From an uncultured Alistipes sp. (GTDB lineage: Bacteria; Bacteroidota; Bacteroidia; Bacteroidales; UBA932): 64,000 bases of DNA. Each line of letters begins with the position of its first letter. Position 1 is the first letter of the stretch. Shown piece after piece: positions 54,220-63,459 of the stretch. The stretch spans positions 1-64,000 of the forward strand of contig UQUN01000004.1 in the NCBI GenBank assembly GCA_900544175.1, given 5' to 3'. The notes under the pieces are model-generated. The model made no database searches. It was not told where the DNA came from and was given only the letters and a program-made list of their open reading frames with translations. The position numbers and the translations under genes were made by a program.

Positions 54220-56567
54220 AACGGATATCCTATACCGAACTGGAAAGCATAACCTCCGTTACGGAACCAGCCGCGCGCATGCTGCCAACTTTGTTCCGCA
54301 GGGTCATATAGTTTTATGCCTAAATCGAACCGCACGACTACGAAGTTGAGATCCAGTCTTATACCTGCCCCCCAGTTGAGAGCCGATGTCCGGAGCATAT
54401 TGCTGAACGAGAAATAGGAAGACCTTTCTGCAGCCTGGTCCTCTGAAGAGCCGCCCTCCATGGACTGGTGGCCTCTGCCGGTACGGTCTATATTCCATAC
54501 ATTTCCCCAGTCCATGAACACTGCTCCGTAGAAAATCGAGAACAAAGGAAAACGGTACTCGATATTGGCCTCAAGCCTCATGTCGCCAGTCTGGTTGGGA
54601 ATGGAGAAAGTCTCGTCCATCTGAGACGAGCCCGGTCCTACGCTTCTGGCAGTCCAGCCTCTCAGACTATTGGCTCCTCCGGCCCAGAAAAGACGCTCGA
54701 AAGGCATCTTGGTAGAGTTTCCGTAAGCATATCCGGCTCCACCCAAGGCTCTGACCGCAAGAGCCTGCTTGTTGTTCTTTCCGAATTTCCACGTATACGC
54801 CAGCGACAGCTCTGCCCTTACGAACTGTGAATAAGGAGAGTTCCAGATGGTATGGAAACCTGACGAATCCACAGGCATGAACCTGTTGAACGCCGAAAGC
54901 AGGTTTCCTGCAAGATCGAACTGAAAATCGGCCTTGAAATACGAATTGGCGGGATTGATACTTGGATCACTGCTGTACTGGATATCAAAACCTAAGCCGA
55001 ACTCAAAGTGGTTCTTGTAGGCTTCCCTCACAAAGGGATTTGTAAGAGACTCGAGAAACATGTCGCTGTACACCGGCAGGTTCACTATGTTGAACTGTAC
55101 CGGCACCACCTTAAAGTAATACTTATTGGACTGACTGTTCCAGTTCCATCCGAAATTCGCTCCTATCATGTTCCTGGTATACTCCGGCCTGCGTTGATAG
55201 TTGTATGTTATATCCAGGTCTGTACGTGGAATTATGTTCTTGAGCATGCGGTCAGGCAGCAGTACGAATGTAGGGAAACTTAGTCCGGCACTGGCTCCGA
55301 ACTCAGTGGCTTTGGTCGAACTTGTCACCGAAAACTGGAAATTTCCCGATACCGAAAGAGACAGCCACTCCCCACCCTTGAATATGTTCCGGTTATAATA
55401 TGACAGTGTGGGAGATATACCTATAAGTCCGGTAGAATTGGTGGATGCCTCAAGATTCACTCTGTAGCCGTGAGCCTTGGATGGAATAAGGCGTATGTTG
55501 CAGTCCACTATATTGGTATCCGTCTTGGTAAGCTCTATGCTCACGCTGTTGTATATTCTCAGATTGGAGAATCTTTGGTAGGTGTTGTTTACAATGTCCT
55601 CGCTGTAGGGCCGGCCAGGCTCTATTCTGTTCATCTTGTATAGAATGGACGGCCGTACCTGGCGTTTGTCGTCATAAAGAACCGTTATGTTGTCGTAATG
55701 TACCGTATCAAGAATCTGCGGAATCTTATTGGAGACGGATACACGGTAGCGCAAGTTGTCGGACACAGGGCGTACCGATACGTCTCCGAAATAGAAGCGT
55801 CTGTGCCGGCGGGCATTCTCAGAAGACTCGTTTCTGGTATAATTGCGTACATATATCCTGAGAAGTGCCGAATCCGGAACAGAGACGGTATCTGCGGCGA
55901 AAAAATAGTAGTTCTCGGAGAACTCGTAGTAACCGCAGTTGCGCAGGTAAGCCGCCGACCGCTCTGTCTCCTGATCCAGAAGTGTTTCCGAAAGCGGCAT
56001 GCCTACCTTGATAAGGGAATTGACAGTGTCCTTGTATATCTCCTCTGCCAGTTCCGGATCATCCACCTGATACGATATATCTTTGATGGGATATTGTTTT
56101 CCCAGAGACACATAATAGTCAACCACAGTCTGGCGCCTGTCTATCTCGGCAAGAGCCTGTACATGCGAGTTGTAGTATCCTGTATTTTTCAGATGCGTGG
56201 TGATGTTCTGCTGACTCTTGATCATCAGCGAGGGATCGAATACCACAGGTGCCTGTCCAAGCTTGCGGACGAACTTGTCCCAGCCCTTGCCCTTTCCGTT
56301 TGTCCAGTTGTAGACATACAGGAAAGGGTTCCATCCTCCACGTCTGGTCTTGATGAAATACGTGTTGGCCTCCTGATATACGTACTTGTCCAATTGGAAA
56401 TCCTGAAATTCAGGGTGATCCTTCCTGTTCAGAATGGTGATCACATTACTCTTCAAACGCGTCTGGTCCTCTGTCAGCACCTTTGTGGTACTGCATGAAC
56501 TTATAAGGAACACAACTGACAGCAATGTCAGGGAAAAACGGGAATATGCAGGACTCTTCAGACGCAT
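54216..56567 (-). CDS. BamA/TamA-family outer-membrane protein (lipoprotein-type signal)
   Basis: A 783-residue Omp85-superfamily protein. The N-terminus is a lipoprotein signal (VVFLISSCSTTKVL). POTRA-like domains follow, then a C-terminal 16-strand surface-antigen barrel. The barrel contains the superfamily lid motif as WAGGANSLRGWTARSVGPGS and ends in strands rich in aromatic residues (GGYAFQFGIGYPF). Bacteroidetes carry several such proteins besides BamA; this lipidated one is probably TamA-like, moving proteins or lipids to the outer membrane. It is convergent with kdsA. Confidence 0.88.
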   Translation of the reverse strand: MRLKSPAYSRFSLTLLSVVFLISSCSTTKVLTEDQTRLKSNVITILNRKDHPEFQDFQLDKYVYQEANTYFIKTRRGGWNPFLYVYNWTNGKGKGWDKFVRKLGQAPVVFDPSLMIKSQQNITTHLKNTGYYNSHVQALAEIDRRQTVVDYYVSLGKQYPIKDISYQVDDPELAEEIYKDTVNSLIKVGMPLSETLLDQETERSAAYLRNCGYYEFSENYYFFAADTVSVPDSALLRIYVRNYTRNESSENARRHRRFYFGDVSVRPVSDNLRYRVSVSNKIPQILDTVHYDNITVLYDDKRQVRPSILYKMNRIEPGRPYSEDIVNNTYQRFSNLRIYNSVSIELTKTDTNIVDCNIRLIPSKAHGYRVNLEASTNSTGLIGISPTLSYYNRNIFKGGEWLSLSVSGNFQFSVTSSTKATEFGASAGLSFPTFVLLPDRMLKNIIPRTDLDITYNYQRRPEYTRNMIGANFGWNWNSQSNKYYFKVVPVQFNIVNLPVYSDMFLESLTNPFVREAYKNHFEFGLGFDIQYSSDPSINPANSYFKADFQFDLAGNLLSAFNRFMPVDSSGFHTIWNSPYSQFVRAELSLAYTWKFGKNNKQALAVRALGGAGYAYGNSTKMPFERLFWAGGANSLRGWTARSVGPGSSQMDETFSIPNQTGDMRLEANIEYRFPLFSIFYGAVFMDWGNVWNIDRTGRGHQSMEGGSSEDQAAERSSYFSFSNMLRTSALNWGAGIRLDLNFVVVRFDLGIKLYDPAEQSWQHARGWFRNGGYAFQFGIGYPF

Positions 56568-56709
56568 TTATATTTTTCCGCAAATTTATAATTTTTAACG
56601 ATTTTTTTACAGTTTATATCAAAATACTTGAATATATTTGCAGGCAAAAGCATCCGCATTTGCCGGTTTGCACAAACAGACATAAAGTAACGCAATTGCA
56701 TACGTAGTC
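56568..56709. promoter_or_regulatory. Divergent promoter region of the BamA/TamA-like gene and arginine decarboxylase
   Basis: A 142-base AT-rich gap. Minus-strand TAAATTTG at 56588-56581 faces the BamA/TamA-like gene, and plus-strand TATATTTG at 56633-56640 faces arginine decarboxylase. The latter would leave a ~60-base untranslated leader with no obvious stable structure. -33 elements are unclear. Confidence 0.5.
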
Positions 56710-58107
56710 ATGAAGAACAAGTACATCGATCTGATTGAGCAATCTTTCGAGTTTCCACAGGACGAATTCAGAGTGGAGGACGGCTCTCTTTATTTTCACG
56801 ACATCCCCATGATGGATATTATCGAGCAGTATGGGACTCCATTGAAAATATCATACCTGCCGAAGATATCATCGCAGATCCAAAGGGCCAAAAGGATGTT
56901 CAATGTGGCTATGGCAAAAGTCGACTATCAGGGAGACTATCACTACTGTTACTGCACGAAAAGCTCTCATTTCTCATTTGTGCTGGAAGAGGCACTCAAG
57001 AACGACATACACATAGAGACATCTTCCGCATTCGACTTCAATCTTGTGGAGGCGCTGTATGACAGCAAGATCGTGGACAAGGACCTGTACATCATCTGTA
57101 ACGGTTACAAGAAAGACTCCTATATAGCCAATATAGCAGGTTTCATCAACAACGGCTGGCATAACACCATCCCTATTCTGGACAATATGCCTGAACTGGA
57201 CCAGCTCGACTCGATTGTGAACGTGCCCACCCGTATCGGTATCCGCATAGCGGCGGAGGAAGAGCCGAAATTCGAGTTCTACACATCAAGACTCGGAATC
57301 CGCTACAAGGACATCATGCCGTTCTATCAGGAAAAGCTGAGCGGCAACAAGAAGTTCAGCCTGAAGATGCTGCATTTCTTCATCAACACCGGTATCAAGG
57401 ACAATGCATATTACTGGAACGAACTCGGCAAATGTGTCAACGTGTACTGTAACCTGAAAGCCGTATGCCCTACCCTCGACTCGCTCAACATAGGAGGTGG
57501 ACTGCCTATAAAGAATTCTCTCGGAATGGATTATGATTACGAGTACATGATAGAAGAGGTAGTGGCACAGATAAAGAGCATCTGCAACTCACGCGGAGTA
57601 GAGGAGCCTGACATATTCACCGAGTTCGGATCATATACCGTAGGTGAAAGCGGAGCCACCATCTTTTCGATACTTGGTGTAAAGCAGCAGAATGACCGCG
57701 AAAAATGGTATATGGTGGACAGCTCATTCATGACCACACTCCCTGATATCTGGGGCATCAAGCAGAAATTCATTCTTCTCCCCATCAACAAGTGGGACAA
57801 GGAATATGAAAGAGTCTTTCTCGGAGGTCTGACCTGCGACAGTCAGGATTACTACAATGCAGAGGAACATGCCAACGCCATATTCCTTCCTAAAGTCACT
57901 CCGGACGATCCTGAGCCGCTTTATATAGGATTCTTCCATACAGGAGCCTATCAGGAGTCAATAGCTGGATACGGAGGCATACAGCACTGTCTCCAGCCGG
58001 CGCCAAAGCATATTATCATAGACAAGACACCAGACGGGGACTACACAACCAAACTGTTCAGCAAGGAGCAGACCTATAAGTCCATGCTGAAAATCCTCGG
58101 CTATTAG
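56710..58107 (+). CDS. Arginine decarboxylase (PLP, alanine-racemase-fold, Bacteroidetes short form)
   Basis: A 465-residue fold-type III decarboxylase converting arginine to agmatine in polyamine synthesis. The PLP lysine is in YHYCYCTKSSHFS. Substrate and cofactor regions include TSSAFDFNLVEAL, SLNIGGGLPIKNS, FTEFGSYTVGESG, LGGLTCDSQDYY and GFFHTGAYQE. It is much shorter than E. coli SpeA (~650 residues) but fits the form found in Flavobacteria and relatives. Diaminopimelate decarboxylase is the nearest alternative and is less likely from these motifs. Confidence 0.88.
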   Translation: MKNKYIDLIEQSFEFPQDEFRVEDGSLYFHDIPMMDIIEQYGTPLKISYLPKISSQIQRAKRMFNVAMAKVDYQGDYHYCYCTKSSHFSFVLEEALKNDIHIETSSAFDFNLVEALYDSKIVDKDLYIICNGYKKDSYIANIAGFINNGWHNTIPILDNMPELDQLDSIVNVPTRIGIRIAAEEEPKFEFYTSRLGIRYKDIMPFYQEKLSGNKKFSLKMLHFFINTGIKDNAYYWNELGKCVNVYCNLKAVCPTLDSLNIGGGLPIKNSLGMDYDYEYMIEEVVAQIKSICNSRGVEEPDIFTEFGSYTVGESGATIFSILGVKQQNDREKWYMVDSSFMTTLPDIWGIKQKFILLPINKWDKEYERVFLGGLTCDSQDYYNAEEHANAIFLPKVTPDDPEPLYIGFFHTGAYQESIAGYGGIQHCLQPAPKHIIIDKTPDGDYTTKLFSKEQTYKSMLKILGY

Positions 58108-58117
58108 CCTGTCTGCC

Positions 58118-58915
58118 ATGTTTTCATCCCGTGTCCCGTCAAAAGCCGACATCCGGCTCATCCGGTCTCTCGGTCAGAAGAAATTCCGGGAGGAGCTGGG
58201 AATGTTTGTGGCCGAAGGAGAGAAACTCGTAGAAGAGGCTCTTAGACAGGACCGTTTCGAAGTGATCGCATTATACCGTACAGAGGAAACAGGAACAGAA
58301 CTGATGAGCCGCATGAGCCATCTGGCCTCCCCCTCCCCTTCTCTTGCAGTTCTCCGCATACCGGAAAACAGGTCACACAATACAGCTTCACCTTTACCTT
58401 CCGGACTGTGCCTTGCACTGGATTCAGTCCGTGATCCTGGAAACATGGGGACAATCCTGCGTATGGCCGACTGGTTCGGCATCCGGACGGTATACCTGTC
58501 TCCCGACTGTGTGGACATATACAATCCAAAGACAGTCCAGGCCACCATGGGCTCGATTTTCCGACAGAATACCTGCATATGCAACCTTGCAGAACTGGTG
58601 CGGGACAGCAGGGAAGCAGGCATTCCGGTCTACGCCACGACATTGGACGGTGACGATATCCGTTCCACCGAGCTGAACACATCCGATGCTCTGATCCTTA
58701 TGGGAAGCGAACGCGACGGACTGTCCTGTGAACTGGTACAAGGATCCACATGCCGCCTGCACATACCTTCATTTGACATGGAGGGAGACATACGGCATAC
58801 TGATACAGGAAACACATCTGACTCTGCCGAATCACTTAATGTGGCAATCGCCACTGCTGTCATATGCTACGAATTCAGACGCAGAAAGCAGAAAAGCAGA
58901 ACATTTATTGACTAA
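58118..58915 (+). CDS. TrmH/SpoU-family RNA 2'-O-methyltransferase
   Basis: A 265-residue SPOUT methyltransferase. The N-terminal substrate-binding part (ADIRLIRSLGQKKFREELGM, FVAEGEKLVEEAL) precedes the knot: LALDSVRDPGNMGTILRMAD, LILMGSERDGLS and SLNVAIATAVICYEF. It probably methylates a ribose in rRNA or tRNA; the site cannot be read from sequence. It follows arginine decarboxylase by 10 bases. Confidence 0.9.
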   Translation: MFSSRVPSKADIRLIRSLGQKKFREELGMFVAEGEKLVEEALRQDRFEVIALYRTEETGTELMSRMSHLASPSPSLAVLRIPENRSHNTASPLPSGLCLALDSVRDPGNMGTILRMADWFGIRTVYLSPDCVDIYNPKTVQATMGSIFRQNTCICNLAELVRDSREAGIPVYATTLDGDDIRSTELNTSDALILMGSERDGLSCELVQGSTCRLHIPSFDMEGDIRHTDTGNTSDSAESLNVAIATAVICYEFRRRKQKSRTFID

Positions 58916-58938
58916 TCAGAATATTTTTTTTATTTTTG
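58908..58938 (+). promoter_or_regulatory. Promoter of the repeat-containing lipoprotein gene
   Basis: TTG at 58908-58910, 20 bases of spacer, then TATTTTTG at 58931-58938. This fits the Bacteroidales sigma pattern closely. The -33 part overlaps the end of the SpoU-type gene. The leader to the ATG at 58980 would be about 35 bases. Confidence 0.65.
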
Positions 58939-58979
58939 CGCCCGATATTAAATTAGTTTTTTCACTTAATTATTTTATT

Positions 58980-60359
58980 ATGAGAAAGATGAGATTCATA
59001 TTACCCTTACTGACCGCTGTGGCTGTGCTTTCGTCCTGCAACGAAAAAGGCAAAGGCATAGTTGAAACTTCTTTCGAGATAAATATGGCACAGCAGGACA
59101 ATTGTATAACCGTAACAATAGTCCCATCTGAGAATGATGCTGTCTATATTACCGGACTGGTTATGGAAGACGACTGGACGGCATTCGGAGGAAGTGACGG
59201 ACTTCTCCAGTACATAAATGATCAAATCGCGCAGGGTGCCGAACTCAGCAGCGGTACACAAAGCAGGATGTTCGAAGATCTGTTCTGGCAGACAAAATAT
59301 TACACATATGCCGCTCAAGTCAATGAAGGAGCAGTCATAGGGACTCCTGTGTGGGAAGAAAGCATGACCTACAGGCCTTATGTGACATTTGCTCCAGAAA
59401 ATGTCATTATAGGTCCAAGTGCGGTTTCCGACAACGGACGCTACATAGTCGGATGCTCGGATGCCGAGTCATTCATTTACGATGTGCGTCTCGACTCGCT
59501 TACCGTCGTCCCCAATCTGATATTCTATGATGTTACAGACAGCGGTGTCGTTTACGGTACAAGCGGCCCGTATCCACTGATATGGGAAAACGGAAATCCT
59601 ACCGACGTTACAGGTATTCCTGACGGCTCCAATGACAACTGCTTCTTTTCTGTCACTCCGGACGGAAAGACAGCCGTGGGATATTCGGGCAGCGGTGACA
59701 TGCGTCCGGTTATTTATGAAAACGGGGTCTTGTCCATTCTGCCGTATGATCTGGATCCTGAAGGAAAGGATGCCACTATGGCTGTCGCATCAGAAATAGG
59801 AAGCAACGGCTGGATTACAGGCTACATACTCGACAATACATACATGGAGGTCGGCTGCGCCTGGAATCAGAATCATGAATACGATCTGTATACTGACGAG
59901 CTTATGGTTTGGAATGACGGTTTCGGATACTGGGAGAACATATACGGCGGACTGGAAAACTGTATTTCTCCCAACGGAAAATATATCGCCAGCTGGAGGA
60001 CAAATACAGGAGATGACGGATGGGGTTCCTTCATGTTCGCTTATGTTTTCGACACTGAAACCAGAGAGACCTATAATGTAGACCAGGAAGCTTACTGTCC
60101 GGATTGTGTTTCATCACAGGGACAGCTTTTCCTCTCGGATGTGACAATGGGATATTCCTCAGTGCCTTATGTGTATGATGTAAACGATAATACATTCTCC
60201 ACATTTGCCGATTATGCGAAAAGCAACTATAACTACAGTCCCGAGGGCCTGACAATGCAAGGCAGTGTAGTTGCTGTTTCTGAAGACGGCAAAACAGTAG
60301 TGGGCGGATATGCCGCTGATAAGACATTCTATACAGTCATCTATTTCCTTCCCAGATAA
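58980..60359 (+). CDS. Lipoprotein with HAF-like/propeller-like repeats, unknown function
   Basis: A 459-residue secreted lipoprotein (lipobox AVLSSC after MRKMRFILPLL). The body has repeated blade-like units around S-x-D/N-G-K/R-x-x-V-G-G/Y-S: SDNGRYIVGCSD, SVTPDGKTAVGYSG, SEIGSNGWITGYI, SPNGKYIASWRT and SEDGKTVVGGYA. These suggest a beta-propeller or HAF-repeat fold exposed outside the cell. I do not recognise a specific family or substrate. It has its own promoter and terminator and stands alone. Confidence 0.72.
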   Translation: MRKMRFILPLLTAVAVLSSCNEKGKGIVETSFEINMAQQDNCITVTIVPSENDAVYITGLVMEDDWTAFGGSDGLLQYINDQIAQGAELSSGTQSRMFEDLFWQTKYYTYAAQVNEGAVIGTPVWEESMTYRPYVTFAPENVIIGPSAVSDNGRYIVGCSDAESFIYDVRLDSLTVVPNLIFYDVTDSGVVYGTSGPYPLIWENGNPTDVTGIPDGSNDNCFFSVTPDGKTAVGYSGSGDMRPVIYENGVLSILPYDLDPEGKDATMAVASEIGSNGWITGYILDNTYMEVGCAWNQNHEYDLYTDELMVWNDGFGYWENIYGGLENCISPNGKYIASWRTNTGDDGWGSFMFAYVFDTETRETYNVDQEAYCPDCVSSQGQLFLSDVTMGYSSVPYVYDVNDNTFSTFADYAKSNYNYSPEGLTMQGSVVAVSEDGKTVVGGYAADKTFYTVIYFLPR

Positions 60360-60381
60360 TCAGGGCATTATTTATAATGTA

Positions 60382-60420
60382 AAAGAGAGGATGCCACATT
60401 GGTTATCCTCTCTTTCTTTT
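60382..60420 (+). terminator. Rho-independent terminator after the lipoprotein gene
   Basis: A perfect 11-bp stem, AAAGAGAGGAT (60382-60392) with ATCCTCTCTTT (60405-60415), closes a 12-base loop and is followed by CTTTT. It lies 22 bases past the stop. The serpin gene ends at 60447 on the other strand, and the A-run on the left arm means the hairpin may also serve that gene. Confidence 0.8.
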
Positions 60421-60446
60421 ATATCCTTGCGATTACGGATTTTCTA

Positions 60447-61634
60447 CTACAGATTGCGGACTAATCCCATAAACAGAATTGTACCGGAATTACGCTCACG
60501 GATCAGGAAGACGAAGGGACGGTCGACTTTAAACTCAAACGGTTCGGGGGCAAGAGAAGTCCGCATAATGCCTATGGATGTAATGGCAGCGGCTTCGGAA
60601 CCCTCCTCATTGACCTCAATAAAGGTCTTCTGCTTCACCTCGCTGATCATCAGCGGATCTCCGGACATGCCTGAGAAATCCGCAGCCGAAGTGAAGGCCT
60701 CTCTCACACCAAGCCTTTGCAGGACGGCATTGAGAGACGTCTCATATTCAGCTTTGAAGGACGGCAGCACCAGCCTTATCTCATCAGTATAAAGACTTGC
60801 GGAGAACTTTGCCAGCATCTCCTCGTCAAACCGTGAGGCAAATTCGTCTATCGAGACTCCCTCCGCAGGCAGTATCACATCCATCATGAGATTTTCCTCC
60901 TCCCCCTCCCCATAGGAAAGTTCTATCATTGCTCCTTCGCGCCCGGAACAATAAGAGAAACAGGCTTTGTTGTGCATGAACTTGACCTGGGAATCACCGT
61001 CGGTACCATGGAATGTATCCTGACGTGTCAGTGATGCATCAAAAGGTATTGTCCACAGTCCTTTGAAATACAAAGCATTCAGCAGATACATCCTTGTAGC
61101 AGGATCGATGGTCTCGATCATCTTGTCAATACGGCCTGCGGTATTCTCCGAGCACCAGTCATTGATAACCGAAGGAGTCGCAGGATCTGAGAAATCCAGA
61201 TTTGCTGCCTTGGCATCATAGTTTCTCCGGACAGTCCTGATATAGCTCTTCTTCACCGGGAACTGGTCTGAAACCCATAAGGAATTGGCAATATTGAACT
61301 CCACTCCGTCCCGGAGAGAAGTCAACTGCTCCATGACACTTCTATTATATGCATTACATTCTTCAATGGTACAGTCAAAGCCGAGAGTCCCGAGAATCTC
61401 TTCCCGAGTAGTTCCGTCTGCTCCTGCTGCCGTCATGGAAAGGGCTACGGAAGCACTGAACGGTGACACAAATACAATTCCCCCTTTATCCTGTGCAGCT
61501 GTCTCATGGAAGAGTCCGAATGCAAAAGAAGAACCGGACGCACTGTCGCCGGTTCCTCTGTTCAAGACATCTTCTGCCTGTGCCGCTGCTACTATGGGTA
61601 AAAAGGCAAGCAAAAGCATGCTGGTTCTTCTCAT
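60447..61634 (-). CDS. Secreted serpin (serine protease inhibitor)
   Basis: A 395-residue serpin with a signal peptide ending near AAAQA. Serpin-fold stretches include FVSPFSASVALSMTAAGADG, NIANSLWVSDQFPV, YLLNALYFKGLWTIPFD and KTFIEVNEEGSEAAAIT, the inhibitory-type hinge. The reactive loop continues SIGIMRTSLAPEPF, with the scissile bond probably around IMRTS; if Arg is P1, trypsin-like targets are expected. Family members trap host or bacterial proteases outside the cell. Its ATG overlaps the etfA stop by 4 bases, an unusual pairing. Confidence 0.92.
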   Translation of the reverse strand: MRRTSMLLLAFLPIVAAAQAEDVLNRGTGDSASGSSFAFGLFHETAAQDKGGIVFVSPFSASVALSMTAAGADGTTREEILGTLGFDCTIEECNAYNRSVMEQLTSLRDGVEFNIANSLWVSDQFPVKKSYIRTVRRNYDAKAANLDFSDPATPSVINDWCSENTAGRIDKMIETIDPATRMYLLNALYFKGLWTIPFDASLTRQDTFHGTDGDSQVKFMHNKACFSYCSGREGAMIELSYGEGEEENLMMDVILPAEGVSIDEFASRFDEEMLAKFSASLYTDEIRLVLPSFKAEYETSLNAVLQRLGVREAFTSAADFSGMSGDPLMISEVKQKTFIEVNEEGSEAAAITSIGIMRTSLAPEPFEFKVDRPFVFLIRERNSGTILFMGLVRNL

Positions 61635-62638
61635 TTCTGTATCTCCTTACGGAGCCTCTCTACAAGAAGCGGTACTATCTTGTTGACATCCCCTACTATT
61701 CCGACATCGGACACATTGAATATAGGAGCGAACTTATCTTTGTTGATAGCTACGATATAATCCGACTCTTCCATTCCTGCGAGATGCTGGATGGCACCAG
61801 AGATACCGAGAGCAAGATACAGGTCCGGACGGACGGTCTTGCCTGTCTGGCCCACCTGACGGTCATGCGGCATGATACCGGCATCGACCATTGCCCTGGA
61901 TGCGGATACCTCCGCCCCGAGTACGTCGGCCAGTTCCTGCAGCTTTGCGAAGCCTTCCTTGCAGCCTACTCCACGGCCACCGGATACAAGCACCTTGGCT
62001 TCTGAGATATCCACTTTGTTCTTCTCCTCCTTGATCTCCTCAATAAGACGGACCCTGATCCTTGAAGTATCGAATTTGGTCTCAAACCGAACTACTGTGC
62101 CGGTGCGGCCGGTCTCTCTCTCCCTCTTCTGCATCACGCCAGGACGGACTGTGGACATCTGAGGACGGTGCTCTGTACACATAATGGTAGCCATCAGATT
62201 ACCTCCGAAAGCCGGACGGGTCATCATCAGCTGCCTGTCCTCGGAAATCTCCAGTTTGGTGCAGTCCGCGGTAAGACCTGTCGCCAGACGGGCAGACAAC
62301 CTGGGTGCAAGATCACGGCCTATAGTTGTCGCTCCGAACAGCACTATATTGGGACGGACAGCGTCTATAATCTGGGATATTGCCTGTGCATACTGCTCGG
62401 TAAGGTAATCCTTCAGCTCAATATGGTCGGTAATCACCACCTCGTCTGCCCCATACTCAAAAAGTGGCTGTATGAGATGCTCCACATTATAACCGGCCAG
62501 AATGGCCACGACCTTCTCTCCGAGAGCATCTGCCAGGTCGCGTGCTTTTCCTATAAGTTCCAGAGCGACAGACTGGATAACACCGCCTCTCTGTTCAGCG
62601 AATACATATACGTTCTTATAGTCGTTTTTGTTTATCAT
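61631..62638 (-). CDS. etfA: Electron transfer flavoprotein alpha subunit
   Basis: A 335-residue EtfA/FixB. An N-terminal nucleotide-binding-like domain precedes the C-terminal FAD domain (SGGRGVGCKEGF, ASRAMVDAGIMPHDRQVGQT, LYLALGISGAIQHLAGM, IVAINKDKFAPIF). With EtfB it takes electrons from, or bifurcates them at, the adjacent acyl-CoA dehydrogenase. It follows etfB by 23 bases. Confidence 0.95.
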   Translation of the reverse strand: MINKNDYKNVYVFAEQRGGVIQSVALELIGKARDLADALGEKVVAILAGYNVEHLIQPLFEYGADEVVITDHIELKDYLTEQYAQAISQIIDAVRPNIVLFGATTIGRDLAPRLSARLATGLTADCTKLEISEDRQLMMTRPAFGGNLMATIMCTEHRPQMSTVRPGVMQKRERETGRTGTVVRFETKFDTSRIRVRLIEEIKEEKNKVDISEAKVLVSGGRGVGCKEGFAKLQELADVLGAEVSASRAMVDAGIMPHDRQVGQTGKTVRPDLYLALGISGAIQHLAGMEESDYIVAINKDKFAPIFNVSDVGIVGDVNKIVPLLVERLRKEIQK

Positions 62639-62661
62639 ATCTTTCAGTATTACGGTGTTGT

Positions 62662-63447
62662 TTAGATGATGAACTTCTCCTTGAGCCTGGAGATTATGAT
62701 ACCTACCGCCTCTTCCGGCTCTACTTCGAATACCTCACCGGGAGCCTTAAGCCCTTTGGTAAAGGCCTTGAGCACCTTGGTAGGCGAGCCTTTCAGACCG
62801 AGCTTGGTCTCGTCCACGTCTATCTTGTCCGCACTCCAGATCTCCACGTTCTTATTGTAAGCCTCTACAATACCGGGAGCACTCATGTATCTGGGCTTTA
62901 CTGCAGAAGACAGCACTGTCAGAAGGCAGGGCATCTGGGCTTCGAGGATCTGTACGCCATCCTCAGTCTCTCTGGTGACCCTAAGTGACTTACCTTCCTG
63001 TTCCATTTCCAGGCCGCATACATACGATACCTGTGGTATGCCGAGATGCTCGGCTGTCTGAGGTCCAACCTGTGCGGTGTCTCCGTCAATGGCCTGACGT
63101 CCTGTAATGACTATATCCCACTCAAGTGCCTTCAATGCACCGGCAAGTGCGTTGGATGTAGCAAGGGTGTCAGCACCTGCGAATTTTCTATCTGTCAGAA
63201 GGATTGCCCGGTCTGCACCCATTGCGAAGGCTTCCCTGAGAATCAGGTCGGCCTGTGGAGGTCCCATGGTGATGACCGTAACATGGGCACCGTACTTGTC
63301 TTTCAGACGGAGAGCCATCTCCAGTCCGCCCTTGTCATCGGGATTCATGATGCTTGGCACTCCGTCCCTGATAAGAGTACCGGTAACGGGATTGATCTTT
63401 ATCTCTGTAGTATCCGGAACCTGCTTGATACAAACTACTATATTCAT
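62662..63447 (-). CDS. etfB: Electron transfer flavoprotein beta subunit
   Basis: A 261-residue EtfB/FixA. It starts MNIVVCIKQVPDTTEIKINP. Other family stretches are MNPDDKGGLEMALRLKDKYG, ITGRQAIDGDTAQVGPQ and the C-terminal helix segment KAPGEVFEVEPEEA. Whether this pair is the ordinary or the bifurcating kind cannot be settled by eye; a butyryl-CoA-dehydrogenase neighbour in an anaerobe makes bifurcation possible. It lies 12 bases after the dehydrogenase gene. Confidence 0.95.
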   Translation of the reverse strand: MNIVVCIKQVPDTTEIKINPVTGTLIRDGVPSIMNPDDKGGLEMALRLKDKYGAHVTVITMGPPQADLILREAFAMGADRAILLTDRKFAGADTLATSNALAGALKALEWDIVITGRQAIDGDTAQVGPQTAEHLGIPQVSYVCGLEMEQEGKSLRVTRETEDGVQILEAQMPCLLTVLSSAVKPRYMSAPGIVEAYNKNVEIWSADKIDVDETKLGLKGSPTKVLKAFTKGLKAPGEVFEVEPEEAVGIIISRLKEKFII

Positions 63448-63459
63448 ACTTTCCTGTTT

